DNA of 64,000 nt from Flavobacterium erciyesense (GCF_018069925.1 NZ_JAGPXB010000014.1:34126-98125); one strand, 5' to 3'. Positions 9,705 through 19,691 are shown, counted from the first letter of the stretch. Notes: generated from the sequence alone by a model not told the origin. Translations and numbers: made by a program.

Positions 9705-10019
9705 ATGATAAAGCTAAAAATTAAATCAGGTGACATCGTAAGAGTAATTGCTGGAGATCACAAAGGTGCTGAAGGTAAAGTTTTACGTGTTGACCGCGAG
9801 AAAAACAAAGCAATTGTTGAAGGTGTAAATATGGTTTCTAAACATACGAAACCAAGTGCAAAAAGCCCTCAAGGTGGTATTGTAAAGAAAGAGGCTCCAA
9901 TTCAAATTTCTAATATTTCTCTTATTGATCCTAAAACTAAGGAAACAACAAGAGTAGGTGTAAGAGTTGAAGGAGATAAGAAAGTAAGATTTTCAAAAAA
10001 ATCTAATCAAGTACTATAG
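9705..10019 (+). CDS. rplX: 50S ribosomal protein uL24
   Basis: Ribosomal protein L24 (104 aa) initiates 50S assembly. The N-terminal KOW motif [21 protein letters not shown] is at about residues 9-29 (read with neighbours), and the HTKPS segment follows. The gene lies in normal order before rplE. Confidence 0.97.
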   Translation: MIKLKIKSGDIVRVIAGDHKGAEGKVLRVDREKNKAIVEGVNMVSKHTKPSAKSPQGGIVKKEAPIQISNISLIDPKTKETTRVGVRVEGDKKVRFSKKSNQVL

Positions 10020-10021
10020 TA

Positions 10022-10573
10022 ATGGCGTATATACCTAGACTAAAAGAAGAATATAAGAGCAGAGTAATTGCTGCTCTTAAAGAGGAATTCGGATACGTAA
10101 ACGTAATGCAGGTTCCAAAATTGGACAAAATCGTTTTAAGTAAAGGAGTTGGTGCAGCTGTATCTGATAAAAAACTTATTGACTATGCAGTTGAGGAGTT
10201 AACAAAGATCACTGGACAGAAAGCAGTTTCTACAATTTCAAAGAAAGACGTTGCGTCATTTAAATTGAGAAAAGGAATGCCGATTGGAGCAAAAGTAACT
10301 TTACGTGGTGAAAGAATGTATGAGTTTTTAGATAGACTTATCACTTCAGCTTTACCACGAGTAAGAGACTTTAGCGGAATTAAAGCTACTGGTTTTGATG
10401 GAAGAGGTAATTATAACCTTGGAGTTTTAGAGCAAATCATTTTCCCTGAAATTGATATTGACAAAGTTAACAAGATTTCAGGAATGGATATCACTTTTGT
10501 AACTACTGCTAAAACAGATAAAGAAGCAAAGTCTCTATTAACAGAATTAGGATTACCTTTTAAAAAGAATTAA
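10022..10573 (+). CDS. rplE: 50S ribosomal protein uL5
   Basis: Ribosomal protein L5 (183 aa) binds 5S rRNA and contacts the P-site tRNA. It starts [14 protein letters not shown], and the central [21 protein letters not shown] and [17 protein letters not shown] motifs are conserved. It begins 2 nt after the rplX stop. Confidence 0.98.
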   Translation: MAYIPRLKEEYKSRVIAALKEEFGYVNVMQVPKLDKIVLSKGVGAAVSDKKLIDYAVEELTKITGQKAVSTISKKDVASFKLRKGMPIGAKVTLRGERMYEFLDRLITSALPRVRDFSGIKATGFDGRGNYNLGVLEQIIFPEIDIDKVNKISGMDITFVTTAKTDKEAKSLLTELGLPFKKN

Positions 10574-10576
10574 GAC

Positions 10577-10846
10577 ATGGCTAAAGAATCAATGAAAGCC
10601 CGTGAGGTGAAGAGAGAAAAAACAGTAGCAAAGTATGCTGAGAAAAGAAAAGCTTTGTTAGAAGCTGGAGATTTCGTAGGTTTGCAAAAGTTACCAAAAA
10701 ACGCTTCCCCAGTTCGTTTGCACAATCGTTGTAAATTAACAGGTAGACCAAGAGGATATATGCGTCAATTCGGTATTTCACGTGTTACTTTTCGTGAAAT
10801 GGCAAACAACGGATTGATTCCAGGTGTTAAAAAAGCATCTTGGTAA
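10577..10846 (+). CDS. rpsN: 30S ribosomal protein uS14, zinc-free form
   Basis: Ribosomal protein S14 (89 aa) of the 30S head. The C-terminal [18 protein letters not shown] and IPGVKKASW identify it. Only one cysteine is present in [11 protein letters not shown] and the zinc-binding CxxC pairs are missing, so this is the longer, zinc-independent type. After it comes a 124-nt gap with three hairpins. Confidence 0.97.
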   Translation: MAKESMKAREVKREKTVAKYAEKRKALLEAGDFVGLQKLPKNASPVRLHNRCKLTGRPRGYMRQFGISRVTFREMANNGLIPGVKKASW

Positions 10847-10847
10847 T

Positions 10848-10950
10848 ACGCAAGAGATTGCGTTCTGATACAGACTTGACTTTGTGTTAAGTCTGTATTA
10901 TTGATATTTATAAATTGGTTTAAGGTTCAATAAATAGTTTATTGAAAACC
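10848..10950 (+). promoter_or_regulatory. three tandem hairpins before rpsH
   Basis: First, ACGCAA (10848-10853) pairs with TTGCGT (10858-10863) around a GAGA loop. Second, ATACAGACTT (10868-10877) pairs with AAGTCTGTAT (10889-10898), and flanking bases extend the stem to about 14 pairs. Third, TTCAATAAA (10926-10934) pairs with TTTATTGAA (10938-10946) around TAG. No T-tract follows any of them, so they look regulatory or processing-related, not terminators. S8 is the spc-operon repressor in E. coli. Confidence 0.55.
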
Positions 10951-10970
10951 AAGACCGCAAATTAATACAT

Positions 10971-11369
10971 ATGTATACAGATCCGATTGCTGATTATTTG
11001 ACAAGAGTTCGTAATGCTGTGGCTGCAAACCACAAAGTTGTAGAAATTCCTGCATCTAATCTAAAAAAAGAAATAACTAAGATCCTTTTCGATCAAGGTT
11101 ACATCTTGAGTTACAAATTTGAAGACAACGCTGTTCAGGGGTCTATCAAAATTGCTTTGAAGTATGATAAAGATACTAAGGAGTCAGTAATTAAAGATAT
11201 CCAGAGAATTAGTAAACCAGGTTTACGTAAATACTCAAGTTCTGCTAATATCCCAAGAATCCTTAATGGATTAGGAATTGCAATTGTTTCAACTTCAAAA
11301 GGGTTGATGACAGGTAAGCAAGCGAAGCAGTTAAATGTGGGTGGTGAAGTAATTTGTTACGTATACTAA
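10971..11369 (+). CDS. rpsH: 30S ribosomal protein uS8
   Basis: Ribosomal protein S8 (132 aa) binds the central domain of 16S rRNA and, in E. coli, represses spc-operon translation. [14 protein letters not shown] at the start and the C-terminal [24 protein letters not shown] motif are clear. The structured gap directly upstream fits a regulatory role for this protein, though that is inference. Confidence 0.98.
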   Translation: MYTDPIADYLTRVRNAVAANHKVVEIPASNLKKEITKILFDQGYILSYKFEDNAVQGSIKIALKYDKDTKESVIKDIQRISKPGLRKYSSSANIPRILNGLGIAIVSTSKGLMTGKQAKQLNVGGEVICYVY

Positions 11370-11387
11370 TTTAAAGACTATAATAAG

Positions 11388-11930
11388 ATGTCAAGAATAG
11401 GTAAAAATCCAATTGTAGTTCCTGCGGGTGTAACTGTTGAAGTTGCTAACGGTGTTATTACAGTTAAAGGAAAAAATGGTCAACTAACTCAGGAGTTTTC
11501 GGACGTCACTGTAACAGTTGAAGATGGTACTGTTCAAGTGAGCAGATCATCTGATCACAAAGATCAAAGAGCAAAGCACGGTTTATACAGATCATTAATC
11601 AACAATATGATTGTTGGTGTTACTGATGGTTTTACTAAATCATTAGAATTGGTTGGAGTTGGTTACAGAGCTTCAAATCAAGGACAAAAATTAGATTTAG
11701 CATTAGGTTTTTCGCACAATATTATTTTAGAGATTGCTCCAGAGGTAACTTTAGAAACTATATCTGAAAAAGGTAAAAACCCAATTGTTAAGTTAACATC
11801 ATTTGACAAACAACTTTTAGGTCAAGTTGCTGCGAAAATCAGAGGTTTCCGTAAGCCAGAGCCATATAAAGGAAAAGGTGTTAAATTTGTGGGTGAAGTA
11901 TTAAGAAGAAAAGCAGGTAAATCAGCTTAA
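11388..11930 (+). CDS. rplF: 50S ribosomal protein uL6
   Basis: Ribosomal protein L6 (180 aa) has two related domains near the sarcin-ricin loop. [15 protein letters not shown] at the start and the C-terminal [17 protein letters not shown] signature identify it. Gap to rplR is 11 nt. Confidence 0.98.
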   Translation: MSRIGKNPIVVPAGVTVEVANGVITVKGKNGQLTQEFSDVTVTVEDGTVQVSRSSDHKDQRAKHGLYRSLINNMIVGVTDGFTKSLELVGVGYRASNQGQKLDLALGFSHNIILEIAPEVTLETISEKGKNPIVKLTSFDKQLLGQVAAKIRGFRKPEPYKGKGVKFVGEVLRRKAGKSA

Positions 11931-11941
11931 AAAATAAGATT

Positions 11942-12292
11942 ATGTCATTAACAAAACCTGAAAGAAGACAACGTATTAGATTCAGAATTAGAAAGACAAT
12001 TAGTGGTACTGCTACTAATCCAAGACTATCTGTTTTTAGAAGTAACAAAGAAATTTACGCTCAATTAATTGATGATGTGAATGGAGTTACTTTATTGGCA
12101 GCTTCTTCAAGAGAAAAAGAAATAGGTAACGGTACGAACATTGAAGTGGCTACTGCAGTTGGAAAACTAGTTGCAGAAAAAGCTTTAAAGGCTGGTATAG
12201 AAGTAGTAACTTTCGATAGAGGAGGATACTTATACCACGGTCGTATTAAATCATTAGCAGAAGGCGCAAGAGCGGCTGGACTTAAATTCTAA
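11942..12292 (+). CDS. rplR: 50S ribosomal protein uL18
   Basis: Ribosomal protein L18 (116 aa) carries 5S rRNA to the large subunit. [18 protein letters not shown] and the terminal [20 protein letters not shown] are typical. It lies between rplF and rpsE. Confidence 0.97.
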   Translation: MSLTKPERRQRIRFRIRKTISGTATNPRLSVFRSNKEIYAQLIDDVNGVTLLAASSREKEIGNGTNIEVATAVGKLVAEKALKAGIEVVTFDRGGYLYHGRIKSLAEGARAAGLKF

Positions 12293-12298
12293 TATAGT

Positions 12299-12826
12299 AT
12301 GTCTAATAGTAAATACAAGAATGTAGAGTTAGTAAAACCAACTGGTCTTGAATTAAAAGATCGTTTGGTAAGTGTAAATCGTGTTACTAAAGTTACAAAA
12401 GGTGGTAGAGCATTTGGTTTTTCTGCTATTGTAGTTGTAGGTGATGAAAACGGAGTAGTTGGACACGGATTAGGAAAATCTAAAGATGTTTCTGAAGCAA
12501 TTGCGAAAGCAGTAGAAGATGCAAAGAAAAACTTAGTGAAAATTCCTTTGAATGGTCAATCTGTTCCTCACGAACAAAAAGGTAAATTTGGTGGTGCACG
12601 TGTATTTTTAATTCCTGCCTCTCATGGTACTGGAGTTATTGCTGGTGGAGCTGTTCGTTCAGTTTTAGAGTCAGTAGGAATTCATGATGTATTATCAAAA
12701 TCTCAAGGATCTTCAAATCCTCACAACGTAGTTAAGGCGACTTTTGATGCTTTATTACAAATGAGAAGTGCTTACACTGTTGCAAAACAAAGAGGCGTTT
12801 CTTTAGAAAAAGTTTTTAAAGGTTAA
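12299..12826 (+). CDS. rpsE: 30S ribosomal protein uS5
   Basis: Ribosomal protein S5 (175 aa) has a double-stranded-RNA-binding N-terminal domain ([22 protein letters not shown]) and the C-terminal [18 protein letters not shown] motif. It takes part in decoding fidelity and mRNA unwinding. It is followed by rpmD after 12 nt. Confidence 0.98.
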   Translation: MSNSKYKNVELVKPTGLELKDRLVSVNRVTKVTKGGRAFGFSAIVVVGDENGVVGHGLGKSKDVSEAIAKAVEDAKKNLVKIPLNGQSVPHEQKGKFGGARVFLIPASHGTGVIAGGAVRSVLESVGIHDVLSKSQGSSNPHNVVKATFDALLQMRSAYTVAKQRGVSLEKVFKG

Positions 12827-12838
12827 TTCAAGGAAATT

Positions 12839-13021
12839 ATGGCTAAATTATTAGTAAAACAAGTTAGAAGCAAAATCAACTGTCCGCTTTCTCAAAAAAG
12901 AGGATTAGAAGCTTTAGGTCTACGTAAGATGGGACAAGTTGTAGAGCATGATTCAAACCCTACAATCCTTGGGATGATAAATAAAGTTAAACACTTAGTT
13001 TCTGTTGTAGAAGCTAAATAA
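12839..13021 (+). CDS. rpmD: 50S ribosomal protein uL30
   Basis: Ribosomal protein L30 (60 aa), a short protein. [30 protein letters not shown] spans most of the L30 signature, and the [11 protein letters not shown] ending is typical. It sits in the standard rpsE-rpmD-rplO order. Confidence 0.96.
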   Translation: MAKLLVKQVRSKINCPLSQKRGLEALGLRKMGQVVEHDSNPTILGMINKVKHLVSVVEAK

Positions 13022-13032
13022 CAAATACTGTT

Positions 13033-13485
13033 ATGAATTTAAGTAACTTACAACCTGCTGAAGGTTCTACACACAATCAAAATAAGAGATTAGGTAGAGG
13101 AGAAGGTTCTGGAAAAGGTGGTACTTCTGCAAGAGGTCACAAAGGAGCAAAATCTCGTTCTGGTTATTCTAAAAAGATTGGTTTTGAAGGAGGGCAAATG
13201 CCACTTCAAAGACGTGTACCTAAGTTTGGTTTTACAAACATCAATCGTAAGAACTACGAAGGTGTAAATCTTGATACACTACAACTTTTAGTTGATAATG
13301 GTGTTATTACAGATACTGTTGATATGACAGTTTACGTTGCTAACCGTTTGGCTACCAAAAATGAAATCGTTAAGATTTTAGGTAGAGGTGAATTGAAAGC
13401 AAAATTAAAAGTAACCGCTCACAAATTTACTGCTACTGCAAAAGCTGCTATTGAAGCTGCTGGTGGAGAAGCTGTAACAATGTAA
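13033..13485 (+). CDS. rplO: 50S ribosomal protein uL15
   Basis: Ribosomal protein L15 (150 aa), a late-assembly 50S protein. The Gly/Arg-rich N-terminus (KRLGRGEGSGKGGTSARGHKG, in a longer basic stretch) and FEGGQMPLQRRVPKFGF are diagnostic. secY follows after 13 nt, the conserved arrangement. Confidence 0.98.
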   Translation: MNLSNLQPAEGSTHNQNKRLGRGEGSGKGGTSARGHKGAKSRSGYSKKIGFEGGQMPLQRRVPKFGFTNINRKNYEGVNLDTLQLLVDNGVITDTVDMTVYVANRLATKNEIVKILGRGELKAKLKVTAHKFTATAKAAIEAAGGEAVTM

Positions 13486-13498
13486 TTTTTCAATTAGT

Positions 13499-14845
13499 AT
13501 GAAGAAATTTATTGAATCAATAAGTAATGTTTGGAAGATTGAAGAACTAAAGAATAGAATCTTGATGACAATCGGATTACTCTTGGTTTATCGTTTTGGA
13601 GCACAAGTTACCCTGCCAGGGATTGATGCTTCAGAGTTAGCTAATTTAGCTGGGCAAACTAAAGAAGGAATTGGTTCAATTCTTGATATGTTTACAGGAG
13701 GCGCATTTTCCCAAGCATCAGTTTTTGCTTTGGGAATTATGCCTTATATTTCTGCATCTATTGTGGTTCAGCTGATGGGAATTGCTATTCCTTATTTGCA
13801 AAAGCTTCAAAGTGATGGAGAGAGCGGTAGAAAGAAGATCAATCAAATCACACGTTGGTTAACTATTGGTATTACGCTTGTTCAAGGTCCTACTTACATT
13901 TATAATTTGTACAGAACTTTGCCGGCTAAAGCCTTCTTATTAGGGTTCAACTCTTTTGAGTTTTTATTCTCTTCAGTTGTAATTTTAGTTACGGGTACCA
14001 TTTTTGCAATGTGGTTAGGGGAAAAAATTACTGATAAAGGTATTGGTAACGGAATCTCTCTATTGATTATGGTTGGTATTTTGGCTCGTTTGCCACAGGC
14101 ATTCATTCAAGAGTTTACTACAAGGGTAACCAATAATAATGGTGGTCCAATGCTTTTAGTAATCGAAATTATTGTTTGGTTGTTAGTTATCATATCATGT
14201 GTCCTTTTGGTTATGGCTGTGAGAAAGATTCCAGTTCAGTATGCTCGTCGTACAACTTCTGGTGATTTTGAACAGGACATGCTTAACGGAAATAGGCAAT
14301 GGATTCCATTAAAGCTTAATGCATCTGGTGTAATGCCAATTATATTTGCACAAGCTATTATGTTTATTCCTGCTGCACTTGCAGGTTTGTCTAAATCTGA
14401 TGCGTCACAATCTATTGTTGGTGCTTTTAGTAACATGTTTGGATTTTGGTATAATTTAGTTTTTGCAACATTAATTATTGTATTCACTTTCTTTTATACT
14501 GCCATTACGGTTCCTACAAACAAGATGTCAGATGATTTGAAGCGTAGCGGTGGTTTCATTCCAGGTGTTAGACCAGGTGTTGAAACTTCTGATTACCTAG
14601 ACAAGGTGATGTCCTTAATAACTTTTCCAGGTTCTTTATTTCTTGCCTTAATCGCTGTGTTCCCGGCAATTGTTGTAAGTGTTATGGATGTTCAGCAATC
14701 TTGGGCAATGTTTTTTGGAGGTACTTCATTAATAATTATGGTTGGAGTAGCTATTGACACAATGCAGCAAATCAATTCATATTTGTTGAATAAGCATTAT
14801 GATGGTTTAATGAAAAGTGGTAAAAATAGAAAAGCGGTAGCTTAA
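13499..14845 (+). CDS. secY: preprotein translocase subunit SecY
   Basis: Inner-membrane channel of the Sec translocon (448 aa) with about ten hydrophobic segments. It begins with an amphipathic helix ([24 protein letters not shown]). The cytoplasmic loops [10 protein letters not shown] and [13 protein letters not shown], which contact SecA and the ribosome, are conserved. It is embedded between rplO and infA, the near-universal position. It lies only 4 nt before infA. Confidence 0.98.
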   Translation: MKKFIESISNVWKIEELKNRILMTIGLLLVYRFGAQVTLPGIDASELANLAGQTKEGIGSILDMFTGGAFSQASVFALGIMPYISASIVVQLMGIAIPYLQKLQSDGESGRKKINQITRWLTIGITLVQGPTYIYNLYRTLPAKAFLLGFNSFEFLFSSVVILVTGTIFAMWLGEKITDKGIGNGISLLIMVGILARLPQAFIQEFTTRVTNNNGGPMLLVIEIIVWLLVIISCVLLVMAVRKIPVQYARRTTSGDFEQDMLNGNRQWIPLKLNASGVMPIIFAQAIMFIPAALAGLSKSDASQSIVGAFSNMFGFWYNLVFATLIIVFTFFYTAITVPTNKMSDDLKRSGGFIPGVRPGVETSDYLDKVMSLITFPGSLFLALIAVFPAIVVSVMDVQQSWAMFFGGTSLIIMVGVAIDTMQQINSYLLNKHYDGLMKSGKNRKAVA

Positions 14846-14849
14846 TCTT

Positions 14850-15065
14850 ATGGCAAAACAATCAGCAATAGAACAAGACGGATCAATCATCGAAGCATTA
14901 TCAAATGCGATGTTCCGTGTAGAATTAGAGAATGGGCATATTGTAATTGCGCACATTTCAGGAAAAATGCGAATGCATTATATTAAATTGCTTCCGGGTG
15001 ATAAAGTAAAACTAGAAATGAGCCCTTACGATTTGTCTAAAGCAAGAATTACTTATAGATATTAA
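14850..15065 (+). CDS. infA: translation initiation factor IF-1
   Basis: IF-1 (71 aa) is a single OB-fold protein that blocks the 30S A site during initiation. [16 protein letters not shown] and [22 protein letters not shown] are the family motifs. It lies between secY and rpmJ, as in many bacteria. Confidence 0.98.
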   Translation: MAKQSAIEQDGSIIEALSNAMFRVELENGHIVIAHISGKMRMHYIKLLPGDKVKLEMSPYDLSKARITYRY

Positions 15066-15077
15066 AGGATATTCAAA

Positions 15078-15194
15078 ATGAAAGTTAGAGCTTCAGTAAA
15101 AAAGAGAAGTCCCGAGTGCAAAATTGTGCGAAGAAAAGGGAGATTGTACGTAATAAACAAAAAGAATCCTAGATTTAAACAAAGACAAGGATAA
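15078..15194 (+). CDS. rpmJ: 50S ribosomal protein bL36, cysteine-poor form
   Basis: A 38-aa ORF starting [21 protein letters not shown] and ending NPRFKQRQG, which is ribosomal protein L36. The zinc-binding Cys/His set of the C+ form is reduced to a single cysteine, so it should be zinc-independent. The ATG at 15078 lies 12 nt after infA, and rpsM begins 2 nt after its stop. It is easily missed because of its size. Confidence 0.96.
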   Translation: MKVRASVKKRSPECKIVRRKGRLYVINKKNPRFKQRQG

Positions 15195-15196
15195 TT

Positions 15197-15571
15197 ATGG
15201 CAAGAATAGCAGGGGTAGATATCCCAAAAAATAAGAGAGGTGTTATTGCACTAACCTATATCTTCGGATTAGGTAGAAGTAGAGCTGTTGAGATTTTAGA
15301 AAAAGCTCAAGTAAGCCAAGATAAAAAAGTTCAAGATTGGAATGATGACGAGATCGGAGCAATTCGTGAGGCGGTATCAGCTTTTAAAATTGAAGGAGAA
15401 TTACGTTCTGAGGTTTCTTTAAACATCAAGCGTTTAATGGATATTGGATGTTACAGAGGTATTCGTCATAGAACTGGTCTTCCGTTAAGAGGACAAAGAA
15501 CTAAAAACAACTCTAGAACAAGAAAAGGTAAAAGAAAAACTGTTGCTAACAAGAAAAAAGCAACTAAATAA
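15197..15571 (+). CDS. rpsM: 30S ribosomal protein uS13
   Basis: Ribosomal protein S13 (124 aa) contacts the P-site tRNA and intersubunit bridges. [25 protein letters not shown] at the start and [19 protein letters not shown] at the C-terminus are the signatures. It is first of the alpha-type block. Confidence 0.98.
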   Translation: MARIAGVDIPKNKRGVIALTYIFGLGRSRAVEILEKAQVSQDKKVQDWNDDEIGAIREAVSAFKIEGELRSEVSLNIKRLMDIGCYRGIRHRTGLPLRGQRTKNNSRTRKGKRKTVANKKKATK

Positions 15572-15579
15572 TAAGTAAT

Positions 15580-15963
15580 ATGGCTAAAGCAACTGCAAAA
15601 AAACGTAAAGTTATCGTTGAATCAACGGGAGAAGCTCATATTTCTGCTACCTTCAATAACATCATCATTTCTTTGACTAACAAAAAAGGTGAAGTTATTT
15701 CTTGGTCATCAGCTGGTAAAATGGGCTTTAGAGGTTCTAAAAAGAATACTCCATATGCGGCTCAAATGGCAGCAGAAGACTGTAGTAAAGTAGCTCTTGA
15801 AGCTGGACTTAAAAAAGTGAAAGTATATGTTAAAGGACCAGGAAACGGACGTGAGTCTGCTATTCGTTCTTTACATAATGGTGGAATTGAAGTGACTGAA
15901 ATCATTGACGTTACTCCAATGCCTCACAACGGATGTCGTCCTCCAAAAAGACGTAGAGTATAA
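15580..15963 (+). CDS. rpsK: 30S ribosomal protein uS11
   Basis: Ribosomal protein S11 (127 aa) of the 30S platform. [16 protein letters not shown], the [14 protein letters not shown] motif and the terminal [15 protein letters not shown] are conserved. A structured 95-nt gap separates it from rpsD. Confidence 0.98.
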   Translation: MAKATAKKRKVIVESTGEAHISATFNNIIISLTNKKGEVISWSSAGKMGFRGSKKNTPYAAQMAAEDCSKVALEAGLKKVKVYVKGPGNGRESAIRSLHNGGIEVTEIIDVTPMPHNGCRPPKRRRV

Positions 15964-15993
15964 AACTCAAAATTTAAGTAAATAGTATAACCT

Positions 15994-16045
15994 AGATTGA
16001 ATATAGATTATCGAAGGATCCGACCTGAATTCATAATCTCAATCT
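15994..16045 (+). promoter_or_regulatory. leader hairpin before rpsD
   Basis: AGATTGA (15994-16000) and GATTAT (16006-16011) pair with TCAATCT (16039-16045) and ATAATC (16033-16038). The result is a 13-bp stem with a 5-nt bulge (ATATA) on the 5' side and a 21-nt GC-richer loop. It fills the rpsK-rpsD gap. S4 represses the alpha operon in E. coli at an RNA site, so an S4-responsive leader is a reasonable guess. Confidence 0.55.
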
Positions 16046-16058
16046 TAAACAATTTAAA

Positions 16059-16664
16059 ATGGCAAGATATACTGGTCCTAGTACAAGAATCGCTCGTAAA
16101 TTTGGCGAGGCAATTTTCGGAGACGATAAAGCTTTCGAAAAAAGAAATTATCCTCCTGGACAACACGGGATGGCTAAAAAAAGAGGAAAAAAATCTGAAT
16201 ATGCTGTTCAATTAATGGAAAAGCAAAAAGCTAAATATTCTTATGGAATTTTAGAAAAACAATTCAGAAATTTATTCGAAAAAGCGTCAGCTACTAAAGG
16301 TGTTACTGGTGAAGTTCTTTTACAATTATGTGAGTCTAGATTAGACAACGTTGTATACAGAATGGGTATCGCTCCATCTAGAAGAGGTGCACGTCAAATC
16401 GTTTCTCACCGTCACATCACGGTAAATGGTGAAAATGTAAATATTCCTTCATACCACTTGAAACCAGGTGACGTAGTTGGTGTTCGTGAAAAATCTAAAT
16501 CTATAGAGGCTATCGAACGTTCTTTATCTAATTCAAGTCATGTTTATGAGTGGATTACTTGGAACAATGAGACTAAATCTGGAACTTTCGTTACTGTACC
16601 AGCTAGACTTCAAATTCCAGAAAACATTAAAGAACAATTAATCGTAGAGTTGTACAACAAATAA
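16059..16664 (+). CDS. rpsD: 30S ribosomal protein uS4
   Basis: Ribosomal protein S4 (201 aa), a primary 16S rRNA binder. It has YPPGQHGM and the S4 RNA-binding domain [31 protein letters not shown] (split here across the protein centre). There is no zinc-finger cysteine cluster at the N-terminus. It precedes rpoA by 21 nt. Confidence 0.98.
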   Translation: MARYTGPSTRIARKFGEAIFGDDKAFEKRNYPPGQHGMAKKRGKKSEYAVQLMEKQKAKYSYGILEKQFRNLFEKASATKGVTGEVLLQLCESRLDNVVYRMGIAPSRRGARQIVSHRHITVNGENVNIPSYHLKPGDVVGVREKSKSIEAIERSLSNSSHVYEWITWNNETKSGTFVTVPARLQIPENIKEQLIVELYNK

Positions 16665-16685
16665 TAATTGACTTAGTCGAAATTT

Positions 16686-17678
16686 ATGGCAATATTTAAT
16701 TTTCAGAAGCCCGATAAAGTTATCATGATCGATTCAACCGATTTTGAAGGTAAGTTTGAATTTAGACCTTTAGAACCTGGTTACGGATTGACTGTTGGTA
16801 ATGCACTTAGAAGAGTTTTGCTTTCTGCATTAGAAGGTTATGCAATTACATCTGTCCGCATAGAAGGTGTAGATCATGAGTTTTCTACTATTTCAGGAGT
16901 TGTTGAAGATGTTACCGAAATTATCTTAAATCTAAAACAAGTACGTTTCAAACGTCAAATTGAGGATATAGATAATGAATCAGTTACAATTTCTGTTTCA
17001 GGTAAAGATCAGTTAACAGCTGGTGATTTTCAAAAATTTATTTCAGGTTTCCAAGTTCTTAATCCAGAGCTTGTAATCTGTAATTTAGATAGCAAGATCA
17101 AACTTAATTTCGATTTAACTATTGAAAAAGGTAGAGGATACGTTCCTGCCGAGGAGAATAAAAAACAGAATGCTGCAATTGGAACGATTTTTACTGATTC
17201 TATCTTTACACCAGTAAAGAATGTAAAATACGCTATTGAAAACTTCCGTGTAGAGCAAAAAACAGATTATGAAAAATTAGTTTTTGAAATTAAAACTGAT
17301 GGTTCAATCAATCCAAAAGATGCTTTGACTGAGGCTGCAAAAGTTTTAATTCACCATTTCATGTTATTCTCGGATGAAAGAATTACACTCGAGGCAGACG
17401 AAATTGCACAAACAGAATCGTATGATGAAGAGTCATTACACATGAGACAATTGCTTAAAACTAAGCTTGTTGATATGGATCTTTCTGTAAGAGCATTAAA
17501 TTGCTTGAAAGCGGCTGAAGTTGATACACTTGGTGATTTAGTATCGTTCAATAAAAATGATCTAATGAAATTCCGTAATTTTGGTAAAAAATCTTTAACG
17601 GAACTAGATGAACTAGTTGCAATTAAGAATTTGAACTTCGGTATGGATTTAGCTAAATACAAACTAGATAAAGAATAA
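16686..17678 (+). CDS. rpoA: RNA polymerase alpha subunit
   Basis: RNA polymerase alpha (330 aa). The N-terminal dimerisation domain contains [20 protein letters not shown]. The C-terminal domain (from about residue 255) has [16 protein letters not shown] and [15 protein letters not shown] helix-hairpin-helix elements that bind DNA and regulators. Position after rpsD and before rplQ is conserved. Confidence 0.98.
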   Translation: MAIFNFQKPDKVIMIDSTDFEGKFEFRPLEPGYGLTVGNALRRVLLSALEGYAITSVRIEGVDHEFSTISGVVEDVTEIILNLKQVRFKRQIEDIDNESVTISVSGKDQLTAGDFQKFISGFQVLNPELVICNLDSKIKLNFDLTIEKGRGYVPAEENKKQNAAIGTIFTDSIFTPVKNVKYAIENFRVEQKTDYEKLVFEIKTDGSINPKDALTEAAKVLIHHFMLFSDERITLEADEIAQTESYDEESLHMRQLLKTKLVDMDLSVRALNCLKAAEVDTLGDLVSFNKNDLMKFRNFGKKSLTELDELVAIKNLNFGMDLAKYKLDKE

Positions 17679-17682
17679 ATTG

Positions 17683-17723
17683 CTTCATATTTTGATCTCC
17701 AAAGCGGATAGTATCAAGATGAA
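17683..17723 (+). promoter_or_regulatory. possible hairpin before rplQ
   Basis: TTCAT (17684-17688) and TTGAT (17692-17696) pair with ATGAA (17719-17723) and ATCAA (17713-17717) across an asymmetric internal loop, with a 16-nt apical loop. It lies in the 63-nt rpoA-rplQ gap. It is weaker than the other r-protein leader structures. Confidence 0.35.
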
Positions 17724-17741
17724 AGTATAAAAAAACACGTC

Positions 17742-18230
17742 ATGAGACACGGAAAAAAATTCAATCACTTAAGCAGACAGACTGCACATAGAAAATCTAT
17801 GTTAGCAAATATGGCTTGTTCTCTAATCGAGCACAAGCGTATTAATACTACTGTTGCTAAGGCAAAAGCGCTTAAACAATTTGTTGAGCCTTTAATTACA
17901 AAGTCAAAATCTGATACTACACACAACCGTCGTATTGTTTTTGCTTACTTACGTAGCAAGTATGCTGTTACTGATTTGTTCAGAGATGTAGCTGCTAAAG
18001 TAGGTGACCGTCCAGGTGGATACACTCGTATCATTAAAGTTGGAAATCGTTTAGGAGATAATGCTGATATGGCAATGATCGAATTAGTTGACTTCAATGA
18101 ACTTTACAATGGTGGTAAAAAAGAAGTTAAAAAAGCTAAAAGCCGTCGTGGTGGTAAAGCTAAAAAAGCGGATGAGACTACAGAAGCTCCAGTTGCTGAG
18201 ACTGAAACAACTACTGATTCTGCTGAGTAA
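17742..18230 (+). CDS. rplQ: 50S ribosomal protein bL17
   Basis: Ribosomal protein L17 (162 aa). [21 protein letters not shown] at the start and the [23 protein letters not shown] core identify it. The C-terminal 35 or so residues are a Lys/Ala/Glu/Thr-rich tail ([15 protein letters not shown]), a low-complexity extension seen in Bacteroidota. It ends the ribosomal superoperon. Confidence 0.97.
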   Translation: MRHGKKFNHLSRQTAHRKSMLANMACSLIEHKRINTTVAKAKALKQFVEPLITKSKSDTTHNRRIVFAYLRSKYAVTDLFRDVAAKVGDRPGGYTRIIKVGNRLGDNADMAMIELVDFNELYNGGKKEVKKAKSRRGGKAKKADETTEAPVAETETTTDSAE

Positions 18231-18258
18231 TTATGAGAATAATTGTTCAATAAAAATC

Positions 18259-18290
18259 AAGGATAAGCTACTCGTAGTTTATCCTTTTTT
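18259..18290 (+). terminator. terminator of the ribosomal superoperon
   Basis: AAGGATAA and CTA on the 5' side pair with TAG and TTATCCTT around a CTCG loop, followed by a T-tract (18285-18293). It lies 28 nt after rplQ. Confidence 0.8.
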
Positions 18291-18406
18291 TTTAGCATTT
18301 TGTGAACAAATCTTCATCCTTTTATAATCAAAGGTTAATTAGTGATGCTCTAATTCTTATTGGGAGTCGCGCTAAAATTTATCATATTAAAATTCATAAA
18401 CTACTA

Positions 18407-19504
18407 ATGAAATACACAACACAACAAAAAGCTATACTTTTACTAAGTGACGGAACTATTTTTCATGGAAAATCTATCGGGATTTCAGGGAAAACATTTG
18501 GAGAGGTTTGTTTTAATACTGGAATGACTGGTTATCAAGAAATTTTTACTGATCCTTCGTATTTTGGGCAAATAATGGTAGCTACTAATGCGCATATCGG
18601 TAACTATGGTGTTAATGATTTAGAAATTGAGTCTGATGGAATTAAAATCGCAGGATTGGTATGTAAAAACTTTAGTTTTAATTACTCAAGAGCAGATGCT
18701 GAAGGTAGTTTAGAAGAATATTTTATTAAGCACAATTTGATCTCTATTTCAGATGTAGATACGCGTGCGCTTGTAAGTTACATTCGTGACAACGGGGCTA
18801 TGAATGCTGTGATCTGTACTGACGGAACATCAGTAGAAGAGTTGAAAGAAGAATTAGCAGCTGTTCCTGACATGAAAGGACTAGAACTTGCATCGAAGGT
18901 ATCAACTAAAGAACCGTATTTTTATGGTGATGAAAATGCTACTTATAAAGTTTCAGCTTTGGATTTAGGTATTAAAACCAACATTTTGCGAAACTTAGCC
19001 AAAAGAGATTGTTATATTAAAGTTTTTCCTTTTGATTCCTCTTACGAAGAATTAGCTGCTTTTGAGCCAAACGGGTATTTTTTATCTAATGGTCCCGGTG
19101 ACCCTGAGCCTTTGGATAGTGCTATTGCTGTTGCAAAAGCCATCATCGCTGATAACAAACCATTGTTCGGTATTTGTTTGGGACATCAAATTATAGGTTT
19201 GGCCAATGGAGTATCTACTTATAAGATGTTCAATGGGCATCGCGGTATCAATCATCCAGTACAAAATTTAGTTACTGGAAAAGGTGAGATTACTTCGCAG
19301 AATCATGGTTTTGCAGTTAGTAAAGAGGAATTGGATGCAAATGAGGCTCTTGAAATTACACATTTGCACCTCAATGATGGTACCGTTGCGGGAATGCGCA
19401 TGAAAGATAAAAATTGTTTTTCTGTTCAATACCATCCTGAAGCGAGTCCAGGGCCGCATGATTCATCGTATCTTTTTGATCAATTTATTCTGAATATGCA
19501 ATAA
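18407..19504 (+). CDS. carA: carbamoyl-phosphate synthase small subunit
   Basis: Glutaminase subunit (365 aa) that supplies ammonia to CarB for carbamoyl phosphate, feeding arginine and pyrimidine synthesis. The ATG at 18407 is chosen because the protein then starts MKYTTQQKAILLLSDGT, as in the family. A longer GTG frame from 18302 adds a non-homologous tail. The N-terminal CPSase domain has GEVCFNTGMTGYQEI. The amidotransferase triad is visible as Cys257 in GICLGHQ and His343/Glu345 in YHPEASPGP. carB is not in the window. It is a single-gene unit between two terminators. Confidence 0.96.
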   Translation: MKYTTQQKAILLLSDGTIFHGKSIGISGKTFGEVCFNTGMTGYQEIFTDPSYFGQIMVATNAHIGNYGVNDLEIESDGIKIAGLVCKNFSFNYSRADAEGSLEEYFIKHNLISISDVDTRALVSYIRDNGAMNAVICTDGTSVEELKEELAAVPDMKGLELASKVSTKEPYFYGDENATYKVSALDLGIKTNILRNLAKRDCYIKVFPFDSSYEELAAFEPNGYFLSNGPGDPEPLDSAIAVAKAIIADNKPLFGICLGHQIIGLANGVSTYKMFNGHRGINHPVQNLVTGKGEITSQNHGFAVSKEELDANEALEITHLHLNDGTVAGMRMKDKNCFSVQYHPEASPGPHDSSYLFDQFILNMQ

Positions 19505-19528
19505 AAATTGTTTTTTTAATTATGGATT

Positions 19529-19559
19529 GGGTCTAACTTTTAGTTAGGCCCTTTTTTTT
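19529..19559 (+). terminator. terminator after carA
   Basis: GGGTCTAAC (19529-19537) pairs with GTTAGGCCC (19543-19551), with one G-U pair and a TTTTA loop, followed by eight T. Confidence 0.85.
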
Positions 19560-19691
19560 GCTTTCGTGAATTATTTCATTTTCAAAAAAAAATAGTTCTT
19601 ATAAATTAGTAAAAGCATTATTTCTCAAATATTTATATCGTTTTCGTTAATAACATTCATTTTTTTCATTCCATGGTTTCGAAAGATAGAA

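Noticed and set aside
15997..16215. A 72-codon ORF overlapping the rpsD start in another frame
   Set aside because: It runs through the leader hairpin and the rpsD coding region. The rpsD frame is certain.
18302..18406. GTG-started N-terminal extension of carA
   Set aside because: The added 35 residues are not part of the CarA family and start close to the preceding terminator.
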